Below the pieces are notes generated by a model. The model did not search any database. It saw only the letters and a list, made by a program, of their open reading frames with translations, and was not told the origin of the DNA. 64,000 bases of DNA from Bradyrhizobium jicamae (lineage in GTDB: Bacteria > Pseudomonadota > Alphaproteobacteria > Rhizobiales > Xanthobacteraceae): positions 62,001-126,000 of the forward strand of contig NZ_JAFCJX010000018.1 of assembly GCF_018130695.1 (NCBI RefSeq), read 5' to 3'. A program made the position numbers and the translations under genes. Shown one piece after another: positions 1 through 7,954 of this stretch (within the stretch, counting starts at the first letter, position 1; every line of letters begins with the position of its first letter).

Positions 1-59
1 ACGCCAGCGGACTGCGCTTCGCGCAGCTGCGGGCTAACCCACCCTACGGTCTTCCCGTT
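1..59. repeat. Edge of an intergenic palindromic repeat
   Basis: The window opens in intergenic sequence. A half-palindrome ending GCTAACCCACCCTAC (about 34-48) resembles one arm of the 'CCCACCCTAC' repeat family, of which a complete copy lies at 45345-45430. A short GC-rich hairpin, GCGCTTCGCGC, precedes it. The rest of the element is outside the window, so family membership is a tentative match by eye. Confidence 0.4.
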
Positions 60-1508
60 TCACCCCGGGAACGTGTAGGCCGTCTTCACCGTGGTGTAGA
101 ACTCGCGGGCATAGGCGCCCTGTTCGCGCGCGCCGTAGCTCGAGCCTTTGCGGCCGCCGAACGGGACGTGATAGTCGACGCCGGCGGTCGGCAAATTGAC
201 CATCACCATACCGGCCTCGCTGTTGCGCTTGTAATGCGAGGCGTATTTCAGGCTGGTGGTGCAGATGCCGGAGGCGAGGCCGAACTCGGTGTCGTTGGAG
301 ATCGCGAGCGCCTCTTCATAGTCCTTGGCGCGGATCACGCAGGCGACCGGGCCGAAAACTTCCTCGCGCGCGATCCGCATCTGGTTGTTGGCTTCGGTGA
401 ACAGCGCCGGCTGCAGATAAAAGCCGGGAGTCTCGCGGTTCAACAATTCGCCGCCCCAGGCGAGCTTGGCGCCTTCGTCCTGGCCGATCTTGATGTAGCG
501 GAGATCCTGGTCGAGCTGGCTCTGGTCGACGACAGGGCCGATATGCACGCCGCTCTTCAACGCGTCGTCGATCGTCAGGCCCTTCAGCCGTTCGGTCATC
601 GCGGCGACGAAGCGGTCATGGATCCCTGCGGTGACGATCAAACGCGAGGAGGCCGTGCAGCGCTGGCCGGTCGAGAAATAGGCGCCGTTGACGGCGACTT
701 CGACCGCGACCTTGAGATCGGCATCGTCGAGCACGACCAGCGGGTTCTTGCCGCCCATCTCGAGCTGGAATTTCTTCATGGGATTGGAGAGCACGCAGGC
801 CTGCGCGATCTTGCGTCCGGTTTGCACCGAACCGGTGAAGGAGATCGCGGCGACATCGGGCGACTCCAGCAAGGTCTGGCCGACCACCGAGCCCGAGCCG
901 ACCACGAGATTGAACACGCCGGCCGGAATGCCCGAGCGCGCGATGATCTCGGACAGCGCGTGGCCGCAGCCGGGCACCAGCTCGGCCGGTTTGAACACGA
1001 CGGTGTTGCCGTAGCAGAGCGCGGGCGCGATCTTCCAGGCTGGAATCGCGATCGGGAAATTCCACGGCGTGATCATGCCGACGACACCCATCGGCTCGCG
1101 GGTGATCTCGACCTCGAGCCCCGGGCGCACCGACGCACCCTTCTCGCCCGTGAGCCGCAGCGCCTCGCCGGCGAAGAACGCAAAGATCTGCCCGGCGCGC
1201 GCGACCTCGCCGATGCCTTCCGGCAGCGTCTTGCCTTCCTCGCGGGCGAGCAGGCGGCCGAGCTCTTCCTTGCGGGCGAGGATCTCGACGGAGATCTTGT
1301 TCAGCGCGTCAAACCGCTCCTGCGGGGTCGAGCGCCCCCAGGCGGGGGCGGCGGCCTTGGCGGCAGCGATCGCCTTTTCGGTCTGCGCCTTGTCGGCCTT
1401 GGCGTATTCGCCGACCACGTCATTGGTGTTGGACGGGTTGATGTTCTTCGTGATGCCGGAGCCATCGACCCATTCGCCGCCGATGAAGTTCTTCTGCAAA
1501 ACCGTCAT
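60..1508 (-). CDS. 2-oxoglutarate semialdehyde dehydrogenase (aldehyde dehydrogenase family)
   Basis: A 482-residue NAD(P)-dependent aldehyde dehydrogenase that would oxidise 2-oxoglutarate semialdehyde to 2-oxoglutarate, the last step of glucarate breakdown. Family residues are clear: Asn150 in the TPWNF motif, general base Glu250 in LEMGGKNP, and nucleophile Cys284 in GQRCTASSR. The frame is open 20 codons further upstream, but the ATG at 1508 is chosen because GGAGAG lies just before it and the protein then begins MTVLQKNFIGGEW as in family members. The gene starts 28 bp after the end of glucarate dehydratase, so it is the last gene of the operon. The aldehyde dehydrogenase assignment is certain. 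The exact substrate rests on the neighbouring pathway genes. Confidence 0.9.
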   Translation of the reverse strand: MTVLQKNFIGGEWVDGSGITKNINPSNTNDVVGEYAKADKAQTEKAIAAAKAAAPAWGRSTPQERFDALNKISVEILARKEELGRLLAREEGKTLPEGIGEVARAGQIFAFFAGEALRLTGEKGASVRPGLEVEITREPMGVVGMITPWNFPIAIPAWKIAPALCYGNTVVFKPAELVPGCGHALSEIIARSGIPAGVFNLVVGSGSVVGQTLLESPDVAAISFTGSVQTGRKIAQACVLSNPMKKFQLEMGGKNPLVVLDDADLKVAVEVAVNGAYFSTGQRCTASSRLIVTAGIHDRFVAAMTERLKGLTIDDALKSGVHIGPVVDQSQLDQDLRYIKIGQDEGAKLAWGGELLNRETPGFYLQPALFTEANNQMRIAREEVFGPVACVIRAKDYEEALAISNDTEFGLASGICTTSLKYASHYKRNSEAGMVMVNLPTAGVDYHVPFGGRKGSSYGAREQGAYAREFYTTVKTAYTFPG

Positions 1509-1536
1509 ATTCTTCTCTCCAACACCGTTTCTTGGT

Positions 1537-2892
1537 TTAACGCACGAGGCAGGGACGTTTGTCGTCAAAAGTCCAGCCGGGGATCAGGAACTGCATGGCG
1601 AGCGCGTCATCGCGCGCGCCGAGCCCATGCTCCTTGTATAGCGCGTTCGCGGCCGCGATGGCAGCACGATCGAGCTCGATGCCGAGGCCCGGGCGGTCCG
1701 GAATCGCAATCTTGCCGCCCTTGATCTGCAGCGGTTCCTTGGTCAAGGCCTGGCCATCCTGCCAGATCCAGTGGGTGTCGATCGCGGTGACCTTGCCGGG
1801 TGCCGCGGCGCCGACATGGGTGAACATCGCCAGCGAAATGTCGAAATGGTTGTTGGAGTGCGAGCCCCAGGTCAGGCCGTTGTCGCGGCAGGTCTGGGCG
1901 ACGCGCACCGAGCCCTGCATGGTCCAGAAATGCGGATCGGCGAGGGGAATGTCGACGGCGCCGAGACGGATCGCATGCGAGAGCTGGCGCCAGTCGGTCG
2001 CGATCATGTTGGTCGCAGTCGGCAGGCCCGTAGCGCGGCGGAATTCGGCCATGATCTCGCGGCCGGAGAAACCGGCCTCGGCGCCGCAGGGATCCTCGGC
2101 ATAGGCGAGCACGCCATGCATGTCCTTGCAGAGGCCGATCGCTTCATCGAGCGACCAGGCGCCGTTCGGATCGAGCGTGACGCGGGCGTTCGGGAAGCGC
2201 TTGGCGATCGCGCTGACCGCCTCGATCTCCTGCTCGCCGCGCAGCACGCCGCCCTTGAGCTTGAAATCGGCGAAGCCGTAATGCGCCTGCGTGGCCTCGG
2301 CGAGCCTCACCACGGTGTCGGGCGTCATCGCCACCTGATGGCGCAGGTTGAACCAATCCGGCTTGCCGGTCTCGCCTTCGACGTAAGGCAAGCTGGTCTT
2401 GCGGCGGTCGCCGACGAAGAAGAGGTAGCCGAGCGTTTCGACGCTGGCGCGTTGCTGGCCTTCGCCGAGCAGCGCGGCAACGGGCAGATTGAGATGCTGG
2501 CCGAGCAGGTCGAGCAGCGCGGATTCAACTGCAGTGACGGCATGGATGGTGACGCGCAGGTCGAATGTCTGCTTGCCGCGGCCGCCGGCGTCGCGGTCGG
2601 CAAAGGTCTGGCGCATCGACGCCAGGATGTTGTTGCAGGCGCCGATGGTCTGGCCGACGACGAGGTCGCGGGCGTCCTCCAGCGTCTTCCTGATTTTCTC
2701 GCCGCCCGGCACCTCACCAACGCCGGTGTGGCCGGAATTGTCGGTGAGGATGACGAGGTTGCGGGTGAAGAACGGCGCGTGCGCGCCGCTCAGATTGAGG
2801 AGCATGCCGTCGCGGCCGGCGACGGGGATCACTTCCATCGCGGTGACGACGGGTGCACCGGTAAAACCGCTGCGGATCGAATCCTGGATCAT
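1537..2892 (-). CDS. gudD: D-glucarate dehydratase
   Basis: A 451-residue enolase-superfamily enzyme that dehydrates D-glucarate (or L-idarate) to 5-dehydro-4-deoxyglucarate. It matches the length of E. coli GudD. The diagnostic KxK motif is KLK at 211-213, Mg ligands Asp241/Asn243 (LDPNG) and Glu266 (AEDPCG) are present, and the catalytic His345 sits in GSHSNNHFDISLAM, the GudD-type signature. The start is supported by GGGAGGAG a few bases upstream. It lies 35 bp downstream of the kdgD stop and just before the aldehyde dehydrogenase, giving the three enzymes of the route to 2-oxoglutarate in reaction-compatible order. No residue anomalies were seen. Confidence 0.96.
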   Translation of the reverse strand: MIQDSIRSGFTGAPVVTAMEVIPVAGRDGMLLNLSGAHAPFFTRNLVILTDNSGHTGVGEVPGGEKIRKTLEDARDLVVGQTIGACNNILASMRQTFADRDAGGRGKQTFDLRVTIHAVTAVESALLDLLGQHLNLPVAALLGEGQQRASVETLGYLFFVGDRRKTSLPYVEGETGKPDWFNLRHQVAMTPDTVVRLAEATQAHYGFADFKLKGGVLRGEQEIEAVSAIAKRFPNARVTLDPNGAWSLDEAIGLCKDMHGVLAYAEDPCGAEAGFSGREIMAEFRRATGLPTATNMIATDWRQLSHAIRLGAVDIPLADPHFWTMQGSVRVAQTCRDNGLTWGSHSNNHFDISLAMFTHVGAAAPGKVTAIDTHWIWQDGQALTKEPLQIKGGKIAIPDRPGLGIELDRAAIAAANALYKEHGLGARDDALAMQFLIPGWTFDDKRPCLVR

Positions 2893-2927
2893 TTGCTCCT
2901 CCCTTTTGTTGTCGCCGTTTCGGCTTG

Positions 2928-3869
2928 TTATTCGGCGGCCTGCTGCTTTGCGGCTTGCGGCAGCTTGGCCACCAGTGCCGCAAGCTCGGCGATCTCCTGC
3001 TCGGTGAGATCGGTCAGCGGCGACCGCACCGGACCGGAGTCGCGGCCGATCACCTTCATGCCGGCCTTGATGATCGAGACCGCATAACCCTTCTTGCGGT
3101 TGCGGATCTCGATTAGCGGCAGGATGAAGTTCTTCAGCCCGGCATGGATCGTCGCGTGATCGCGCTTGCGCACCGCGGCGTAGAAGTTGGTGGCGAATTC
3201 CGGCACGAAGTTGAACACCGCGGACGAATAGGTCGTCACGCCCATGTCGAGATAGGGCAGCGCGAAGGTTTCAGCGGTGGGCAGGCCGCCGACATAGGTC
3301 AGGCGGTCGCCGAGCTTGGTGTAGACGCGGGTCATCAGCTCGATGTCGCCGATACCGTCCTTGTAGCCGACCAGGTTCGGGCAGCGCTCGGCGAGACGCG
3401 CCAGCGTGTCGGGCTGCAGGATTGCGTTGTCGCGGTTATAGACGATGACGCCGATCTTCACGGAGGCGCAGACCGCTTCGACGTGGGCGGCGAGGCCGTC
3501 CTGCTCGGAATGGGTGAGATAGGGCGGCAACAGCAGCAGGCCGTCAGCGCCGGCCTTTTCTGCGCCGATGGCGATCTCGCGCGCGATCGCGGTGCCGTAG
3601 CCGGTGCCGGCCAGCACGGGCACGCGTCCCTTGGTCTCATCAACCGCGATCTTGACGACCTGCGGAACTTCGCTCGGCGTCAGCGAGAAGAACTCGCCGG
3701 TGCCGCCGGCGGCGAACAGGCCGGCGACGTCATAGCCGCACAGCCAGTCCATGTTCTCGCGATAGGTCTTCTCGTCGAAGGAGTAGTCGGCCTTGAAGGG
3801 CGTCACGGGGAAGGAGAGCAGGCCGCCGCCGATCGTCGTGGCCATCTCCTGCGGGGTCATCTTGCTCAT
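2928..3869 (-). CDS. kdgD: 5-dehydro-4-deoxyglucarate dehydratase
   Basis: A 313-residue member of the dihydrodipicolinate synthase / N-acetylneuraminate lyase family. It converts 5-dehydro-4-deoxyglucarate to 2-oxoglutarate semialdehyde with loss of water and CO2. The Schiff-base lysine is Lys170 in GYKDGIGD and the family Tyr is Tyr144 in VYNRDNA; the GGTGEF motif is at 55-60. Its position directly before glucarate dehydratase and a semialdehyde dehydrogenase separates it from DapA and lyases of the same fold. It is the first gene of the operon. GGAG lies 8 bases before the ATG, and a candidate LysR-type operator lies about 75-130 bp upstream (3943-3999). Confidence 0.95.
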   Translation of the reverse strand: MSKMTPQEMATTIGGGLLSFPVTPFKADYSFDEKTYRENMDWLCGYDVAGLFAAGGTGEFFSLTPSEVPQVVKIAVDETKGRVPVLAGTGYGTAIAREIAIGAEKAGADGLLLLPPYLTHSEQDGLAAHVEAVCASVKIGVIVYNRDNAILQPDTLARLAERCPNLVGYKDGIGDIELMTRVYTKLGDRLTYVGGLPTAETFALPYLDMGVTTYSSAVFNFVPEFATNFYAAVRKRDHATIHAGLKNFILPLIEIRNRKKGYAVSIIKAGMKVIGRDSGPVRSPLTDLTEQEIAELAALVAKLPQAAKQQAAE

Positions 3870-3942
3870 GGCGTTCGCTCCGGAAATTGTCTGAAAGGGG
3901 TGCGCTCAACGGGCGCGTTCACAGGCACTTTCTAGGAGATGG

Positions 3943-3999
3943 TTCGATACAGGTCCAAGCCAATGGAGGTATCGAACGATGCTATCTCGGTATCAATCG
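3943..3999. promoter_or_regulatory. Candidate operator of the glucarate operon
   Basis: A perfect inverted repeat TTCGATAC (3943-3950) and GTATCGAA (3969-3976) with an 18-base spacer lies between the LysR gene and kdgD. A second element, CGGTATCAATCG (3988-3999), overlaps the LysR stop codon. Positions 3952-3975 match 6593-6616 upstream of the MFS importer in 20 of 24 bases, and the reverse complement of CGGTATCAATCG is also present there. Shared sequence ahead of the two transcription units of one pathway suggests the binding site of the neighbouring LysR regulator; that is inference. Confidence 0.6.
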
Positions 4000-4895
4000 C
4001 TGATGTGCGCCGCAGCAACCTCGTTGGCGACTTCGAGCAGCGCGGGCAGCAGCGGATTGTCGTACTCGCGCCGCCACACCAGGAACAGTTCGACCGGCGC
4101 CGGCGTGCGCAGTTTCAGCGGCTTGAGTTTCACGTCGGCGATCTTCAGGCTGGCGGCGGCCTCCGGCACGATGGAGACGCCGAGGCCGGCGCGCACCATC
4201 GCCAGAATCGAGTGGATCTGGCTCAGCTGCTGCACATAGCGCGGCAGCACGTCGGCGCGGGTGAACAGCGCCACCAGCAGATCGTGGAAATAGCGGCTCT
4301 CATAGGGCGAATACATCACGAAGGGCTGGTCGTCGAAATCCTTGATCGTCACCGTTTCGGCAGACGCCAGCGGATGCTTCTTCGGGATCGCGGCCAGCAG
4401 CGGCTCCGCGACGACGCGCTTGCTCGCGAGCTCCGGCCGCGCGATCGGCGGGCGCAGCAGGCCGGCATCGATCTGGCCGGTGGCGAGCGCCTCGAACTGG
4501 TCGCCGGAGACCATCTCCTTCAGCGAGAAGTCGACCTCCGGCAGGCGCGCGCGGCAGGCCGCGATCAATTCGGGCAGGAAGCCGTAGGCGGCGGCTGCGG
4601 TGAAGCCGATCTTCAGCGAGCCGGTCTTGCCGAGCGCGATGCGGCGCGCGACTTGCGAGGCGCTTTCCGCAAGCTTCAGGATGCGCCGCGCCTCGGGCAG
4701 GAAGCTGCGCCCCGCCGGCGTCAGCCGCACCGAACGGCTGGTCCGCTCCAGCAGCGGCGCGTCGATGATGTGCTCGAGCACCTGGATCTGCCGGCTCAGC
4801 GGCGGCTGCGTCATGTTGAGCCGCGCCGCGGCGCGGCCGAAATGCAGCTCCTCGGCCACCGTGACGAAACAGCGGAGCTGGTTGAGGTCGAACAT
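3993..4895 (-). CDS. LysR-family transcriptional regulator of glucarate genes
   Basis: A 300-residue LysR-type regulator. The N-terminal winged helix-turn-helix is typical (FDLNQLRCFVTVAEELHFGRAA, then TQPPLSRQI) and is followed by a PBP2-type effector domain. The start is placed at the internal Met (4895) because LysR proteins normally begin a few residues before the LxQLRxF helix; upstream codons would add unlikely residues. It sits between the MFS importer and the glucarate enzyme operon on the same strand and is the obvious candidate to sense glucarate or an intermediate. An ATCGATAC half-site (4894-4901) covers its own start codon, which hints at autoregulation. The ligand is inferred from position only. 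Confidence 0.88.
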   Translation of the reverse strand: MFDLNQLRCFVTVAEELHFGRAAARLNMTQPPLSRQIQVLEHIIDAPLLERTSRSVRLTPAGRSFLPEARRILKLAESASQVARRIALGKTGSLKIGFTAAAAYGFLPELIAACRARLPEVDFSLKEMVSGDQFEALATGQIDAGLLRPPIARPELASKRVVAEPLLAAIPKKHPLASAETVTIKDFDDQPFVMYSPYESRYFHDLLVALFTRADVLPRYVQQLSQIHSILAMVRAGLGVSIVPEAAASLKIADVKLKPLKLRTPAPVELFLVWRREYDNPLLPALLEVANEVAAAHISD

Positions 4896-4977
4896 CGATA
4901 CTGGCCTTAGATGGATAAGGCGTCTGTTGGGCTGTTCTAGCATCGATGCCTCCCAAAGACAAAGACGTCCCTTCTCA

Positions 4978-5193
4978 CCTCTCCCTGCTCTTTAGCGGGG
5001 AGAGGTCGGATCGCATCGCAAGATGCGATCCGGGTGAGGGGCCGTGCAGGATCGCGCCATACAATCAGCTTCTCCGACTCCTCGATCGATCAGTCGGCAC
5101 ACAGGCAAATTTGTCGATGCATCGTGCCTTGCCCCTCACCCGAAATTCGCGCTGCGAATTTCGACCTCTCCCCGCAGAAGGGCGGGGAGAGGT
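4978..5193. repeat. Intergenic palindromic repeat, 'cctctccccgc' family
   Basis: Two facing hairpin units built on CTCACCTCTCCCTGC / GCGGGGAGAGG, each with an internal palindrome (GGATCGCATC...GATGCGATCC; GAAATTCGCG...CGAATTTC). The same family recurs at 28370, 30231 and 35581, always between genes. This copy lies between the MFS importer stop and the LysR start. No protein-coding signal is seen. Confidence 0.8.
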
Positions 5194-5198
5194 GAAGA

Positions 5199-6536
5199 TT
5201 ACGCCGCCTTCAGCTGCACGCGCTTGATCTCGCCGACGATGAAGAGATAGGCGATCGCGGCAACCAGGGCGTTGGCCCCGACGAACACCAGCGCGCCGTT
5301 GAACGAGCCGGTGGCGGCCAGGATGTAGCCGATGATGATCGGCGTCGAGATCGAGGACAGGTTGCCGAAGGTGTTGAACAGGCCGCCGGAGACGCCGCCG
5401 GCTTCCTTCGGCGAGGTGTCTGACACGACCGCCCAGCCGAGCGCGCCGATGCCCTTGCCGAAGAAGGCGAGCGCCATGAAGCCGACCACCAGCGCCTGGC
5501 CATCGACATAGTTGCAGGCGATGATCGACATCGACAGCAGCATGCCGCCGACGATCGGGATCTTGCGCGCCAGGGTCAGCGATCCCGTGCGGCGCAGGAT
5601 GTCATCCGAGATCACGCCGCCGAGCACGCCGCCGATGAAGCCGCACAGCGCCGGCAGGGTGGCGACGAAGCCCGCCTGCAGGATCGACAGGCCGCGTTCC
5701 TTGACCAGGTAGACCGGGAACCAGGTCAGGAAGAAATAGGTCAGCGTGTTGATGCAGTACTGGCCGATATAGACGCCGAGCATCATGCGGTTGGACAGCA
5801 GCTGGCGGATGTGATCCCATTTCGGGCCGGCGTCCGCGGTCTTGCCTTCCTTCGGCGCATCCATGTCGACCAGTGCGCCGCCTTCCCTGATGTAATCGAA
5901 CTCGGCTTCGTTGATCCCGGGGTGATCCTTCGGGCCGTAGATGGTCTTGATCCAGACCAGGCCCATGATGATGCCGAGCGCACCCATCACATAGAACACG
6001 TTGCGCCAGCCGTAATCATGCGCGATCCAGCCCATCAGCGGCGCGAAGATCACGGTGGCGAAATACTGTCCGGAATTGAAGAAGGCGGATGCAGTGCCGC
6101 GCTCATTGCCCGGGAACCAGGCCGCGACGATGCGGGCGTTGGCGGGGAATGACGGCGCTTCAGCCAGACCGACCAGGAAACGCAGCGCGAACAGCGCGAA
6201 GATCGCGGCGCCGCCGGTGAGGAAGCCGACCCAGCCCTGCATCACCGTGAAGATCGACCAGATCGTGATGCTGAGCGCGTAGACCCATTTGGAACCGAAG
6301 CGATCGAGCAGCCAGCCGCCCGGAACCTGCGCGATCACATAGGACCAGCCGAACGCCGAGAACACGTAGCCCATTGCCACGGGATCGAGATGCAGTTCCT
6401 TGGAAAGCGCGGGACCGGCGATCGACAGCGTCGCGCGGTCGGCGTAGTTCACGGTGGTGACGAGAAACAGCATCGTCACGATCAGAAGCCTGACGCGAGA
6501 TCGTCTCGCGTCGGTAGCAGACACAATTGCGCTCAT
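5199..6536 (-). CDS. MFS transporter, probable D-glucarate/hexarate importer
   Basis: A 445-residue major facilitator of the anion:cation symporter group (GudP / ExuT / phthalate-like). It begins with the family's VNYADRATLSIAGP segment at the end of helix 1, followed by the DRFGSKW loop motif, and shows about twelve hydrophobic helices. It would import glucarate with protons across the inner membrane. The ATG at 6536 follows GAGGAGG directly; the frame is open further upstream but lacks such a site. It is transcribed toward the LysR gene and glucarate enzymes, and its promoter region carries the same candidate operator as the enzyme operon. Substrate is inferred from context. Confidence 0.88.
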   Translation of the reverse strand: MSAIVSATDARRSRVRLLIVTMLFLVTTVNYADRATLSIAGPALSKELHLDPVAMGYVFSAFGWSYVIAQVPGGWLLDRFGSKWVYALSITIWSIFTVMQGWVGFLTGGAAIFALFALRFLVGLAEAPSFPANARIVAAWFPGNERGTASAFFNSGQYFATVIFAPLMGWIAHDYGWRNVFYVMGALGIIMGLVWIKTIYGPKDHPGINEAEFDYIREGGALVDMDAPKEGKTADAGPKWDHIRQLLSNRMMLGVYIGQYCINTLTYFFLTWFPVYLVKERGLSILQAGFVATLPALCGFIGGVLGGVISDDILRRTGSLTLARKIPIVGGMLLSMSIIACNYVDGQALVVGFMALAFFGKGIGALGWAVVSDTSPKEAGGVSGGLFNTFGNLSSISTPIIIGYILAATGSFNGALVFVGANALVAAIAYLFIVGEIKRVQLKAA

Positions 6537-6592
6537 GGCGCGCCTCCTCGAATGTTTCCCTGACGGAGTGTCGTAGAGAGGAGGAGGCTGCG

Positions 6593-6624
6593 GGTCCAAG
6601 CCCAAGGCAGTATCGATTGATACC
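6593..6624. promoter_or_regulatory. Candidate LysR operator upstream of the importer
   Basis: Positions 6593-6616 match 3952-3975 in 20 of 24 bases, including GGTCCAAGCC and GTATCGA. It continues into the palindrome GTATC-GATT-GATAC (6610-6623). The site lies about 57-88 bp upstream of the importer start, a plausible location for LysR-type control. Confidence 0.55.
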
Positions 6625-6682
6625 GATTTTGGATTGATCGGGCGTCCGTGGTGCTGCGATGGTATCCTGCCGTGGGCCGGAT

Positions 6683-7954
6683 CTAGGTCGTTGCGATCTC
6701 GCGCAGCGCCTGATCCAGCGTCTCGACGAGAAGATCGGCATGCTCGGTGCCGAACACCAGCGGCGGACGGATCTTCAGCACATTGCCGTCGGGGCCGGCG
6801 GCGCTGATCAGTACATGGCGTTCGCGCATGCGGTTGACGAGCCGCGCCGTCTCCTTGGTCGCCGGCGCATCGCCGTGGCGCAGCTCGACGCCGATGAAGA
6901 GGCCGGCGCCGCGGACATCCGAGATCAGTGCGTGGCGGCTCCGCAACGCATTCAATCGCTCACGCAGATCGGCGCCGGCGCGCTTTGCGTTCTCGGTCAG
7001 GCCTTCCTGCTCGATCACGTCCAGCACGGCGGTGGCCGCAGCGGCAGACACGGGATTGCCGCCAAAGGTGTTGAAGTAGCGCGAGCGCGCGCCGAACTCT
7101 TTCAGCAGCGCAGGTTTTGCCGCCATCGCGGCGATGGGGTGGCCGTTGCCCATCGGCTTGCCCATCGTGACCATGTCGGGAATGAGCTTGTGGCGGGCGA
7201 AGCCCCATAGTCCGTCGCCGCATCGGCCGAAGCCGGGCTGCACCTCGTCGGCGATGAACAGCGCGCCGGCCGCATGCGCGGCCTCCACGGCAGCGGCGAG
7301 GAAGCCGGGCGGATCGGCAAACACGCCGTCGCTGGAGAAGATGGTGTCGACCAGCAGCGCCGCGGGGCGGATGCCGTTCTTCTTCATGTCCTCGAAGGCG
7401 GCGCGGACATGGCCGGCGAAGATCTCGCCGGTCTTGTCACCCGCGGGGCGTGGCGCCGGCACCAGCCGCACATGCGGTGCGGTCGGATCGGGCAGATTGA
7501 GCGAGGGCGAAATCTCGGCGAGCGCGCCGGTGACGCCGTGATAGGCGGTCTGGGTGACGACGATACCGGTGCCGCCGGTGCAGGTCCGCGCCACCCGCAG
7601 CGCGAGGTCGTTGGCCTCGCTGCCGGTGCAGGTGAACATGATGTTGCCGATCTCGGCCGGAAACGTCGCGAGCAGCCGCTCGGCGTAATCGAGGATGGTC
7701 TCGTGCAGATAGCGCGTGTGGGTGTTGAGCGTCGCAGCCTGCTTTGCGATCGCCTCGACCACGCGCGGATGGCTGTGGCCGACGCAGGCGACGTTGTTGT
7801 AGGCGTCGAGATAGCGCTGGCCTGCGGGATCATAAAGCCAGACGCCTTCGCCGCGGACGAACTGCACCGGCTCTTCGTAGAACAGCCGGTAGGCCGGCCC
7901 GAGCAGGCGGTTGCGGCGCTCGATCATCGCTTGCGTTGAATTCTGCACCGGCAT
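6683..7954 (-). CDS. Class III aminotransferase-fold PLP enzyme, ethanolamine-phosphate / phosphohydroxylysine phospho-lyase-like
   Basis: A 423-residue PLP enzyme. It closely follows the AGXT2L (ETNPPL/PHYKPL) pattern: RNRLLGPAYRLFY near the N-terminus, YLDAYNNVACVGHSHPRVV (49-67), GSEAND at 111-116, YHG at 138-140, DEVQPGFGR at 236-244 and the PLP lysine Lys266 in VTMGKPMGNGHP. In animals such enzymes eliminate phosphate and ammonia from O-phosphoethanolamine or 5-phosphohydroxylysine to give an aldehyde. The upstream gene encodes an APH-fold kinase of the hydroxylysine-kinase type, and the stop and start overlap as TGATG; a GTG three bases earlier is an alternative start. A true transaminase remains possible. 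I favour a phospho-lyase because of the paired kinase. Confidence 0.8.
   Translation of the reverse strand: MPVQNSTQAMIERRNRLLGPAYRLFYEEPVQFVRGEGVWLYDPAGQRYLDAYNNVACVGHSHPRVVEAIAKQAATLNTHTRYLHETILDYAERLLATFPAEIGNIMFTCTGSEANDLALRVARTCTGGTGIVVTQTAYHGVTGALAEISPSLNLPDPTAPHVRLVPAPRPAGDKTGEIFAGHVRAAFEDMKKNGIRPAALLVDTIFSSDGVFADPPGFLAAAVEAAHAAGALFIADEVQPGFGRCGDGLWGFARHKLIPDMVTMGKPMGNGHPIAAMAAKPALLKEFGARSRYFNTFGGNPVSAAAATAVLDVIEQEGLTENAKRAGADLRERLNALRSRHALISDVRGAGLFIGVELRHGDAPATKETARLVNRMRERHVLISAAGPDGNVLKIRPPLVFGTEHADLLVETLDQALREIATT

Noticed and set aside
168..1724. A 518-codon plus-strand frame over the aldehyde dehydrogenase gene
   Set aside because: Antisense shadow of the aldehyde dehydrogenase, without any family motif.
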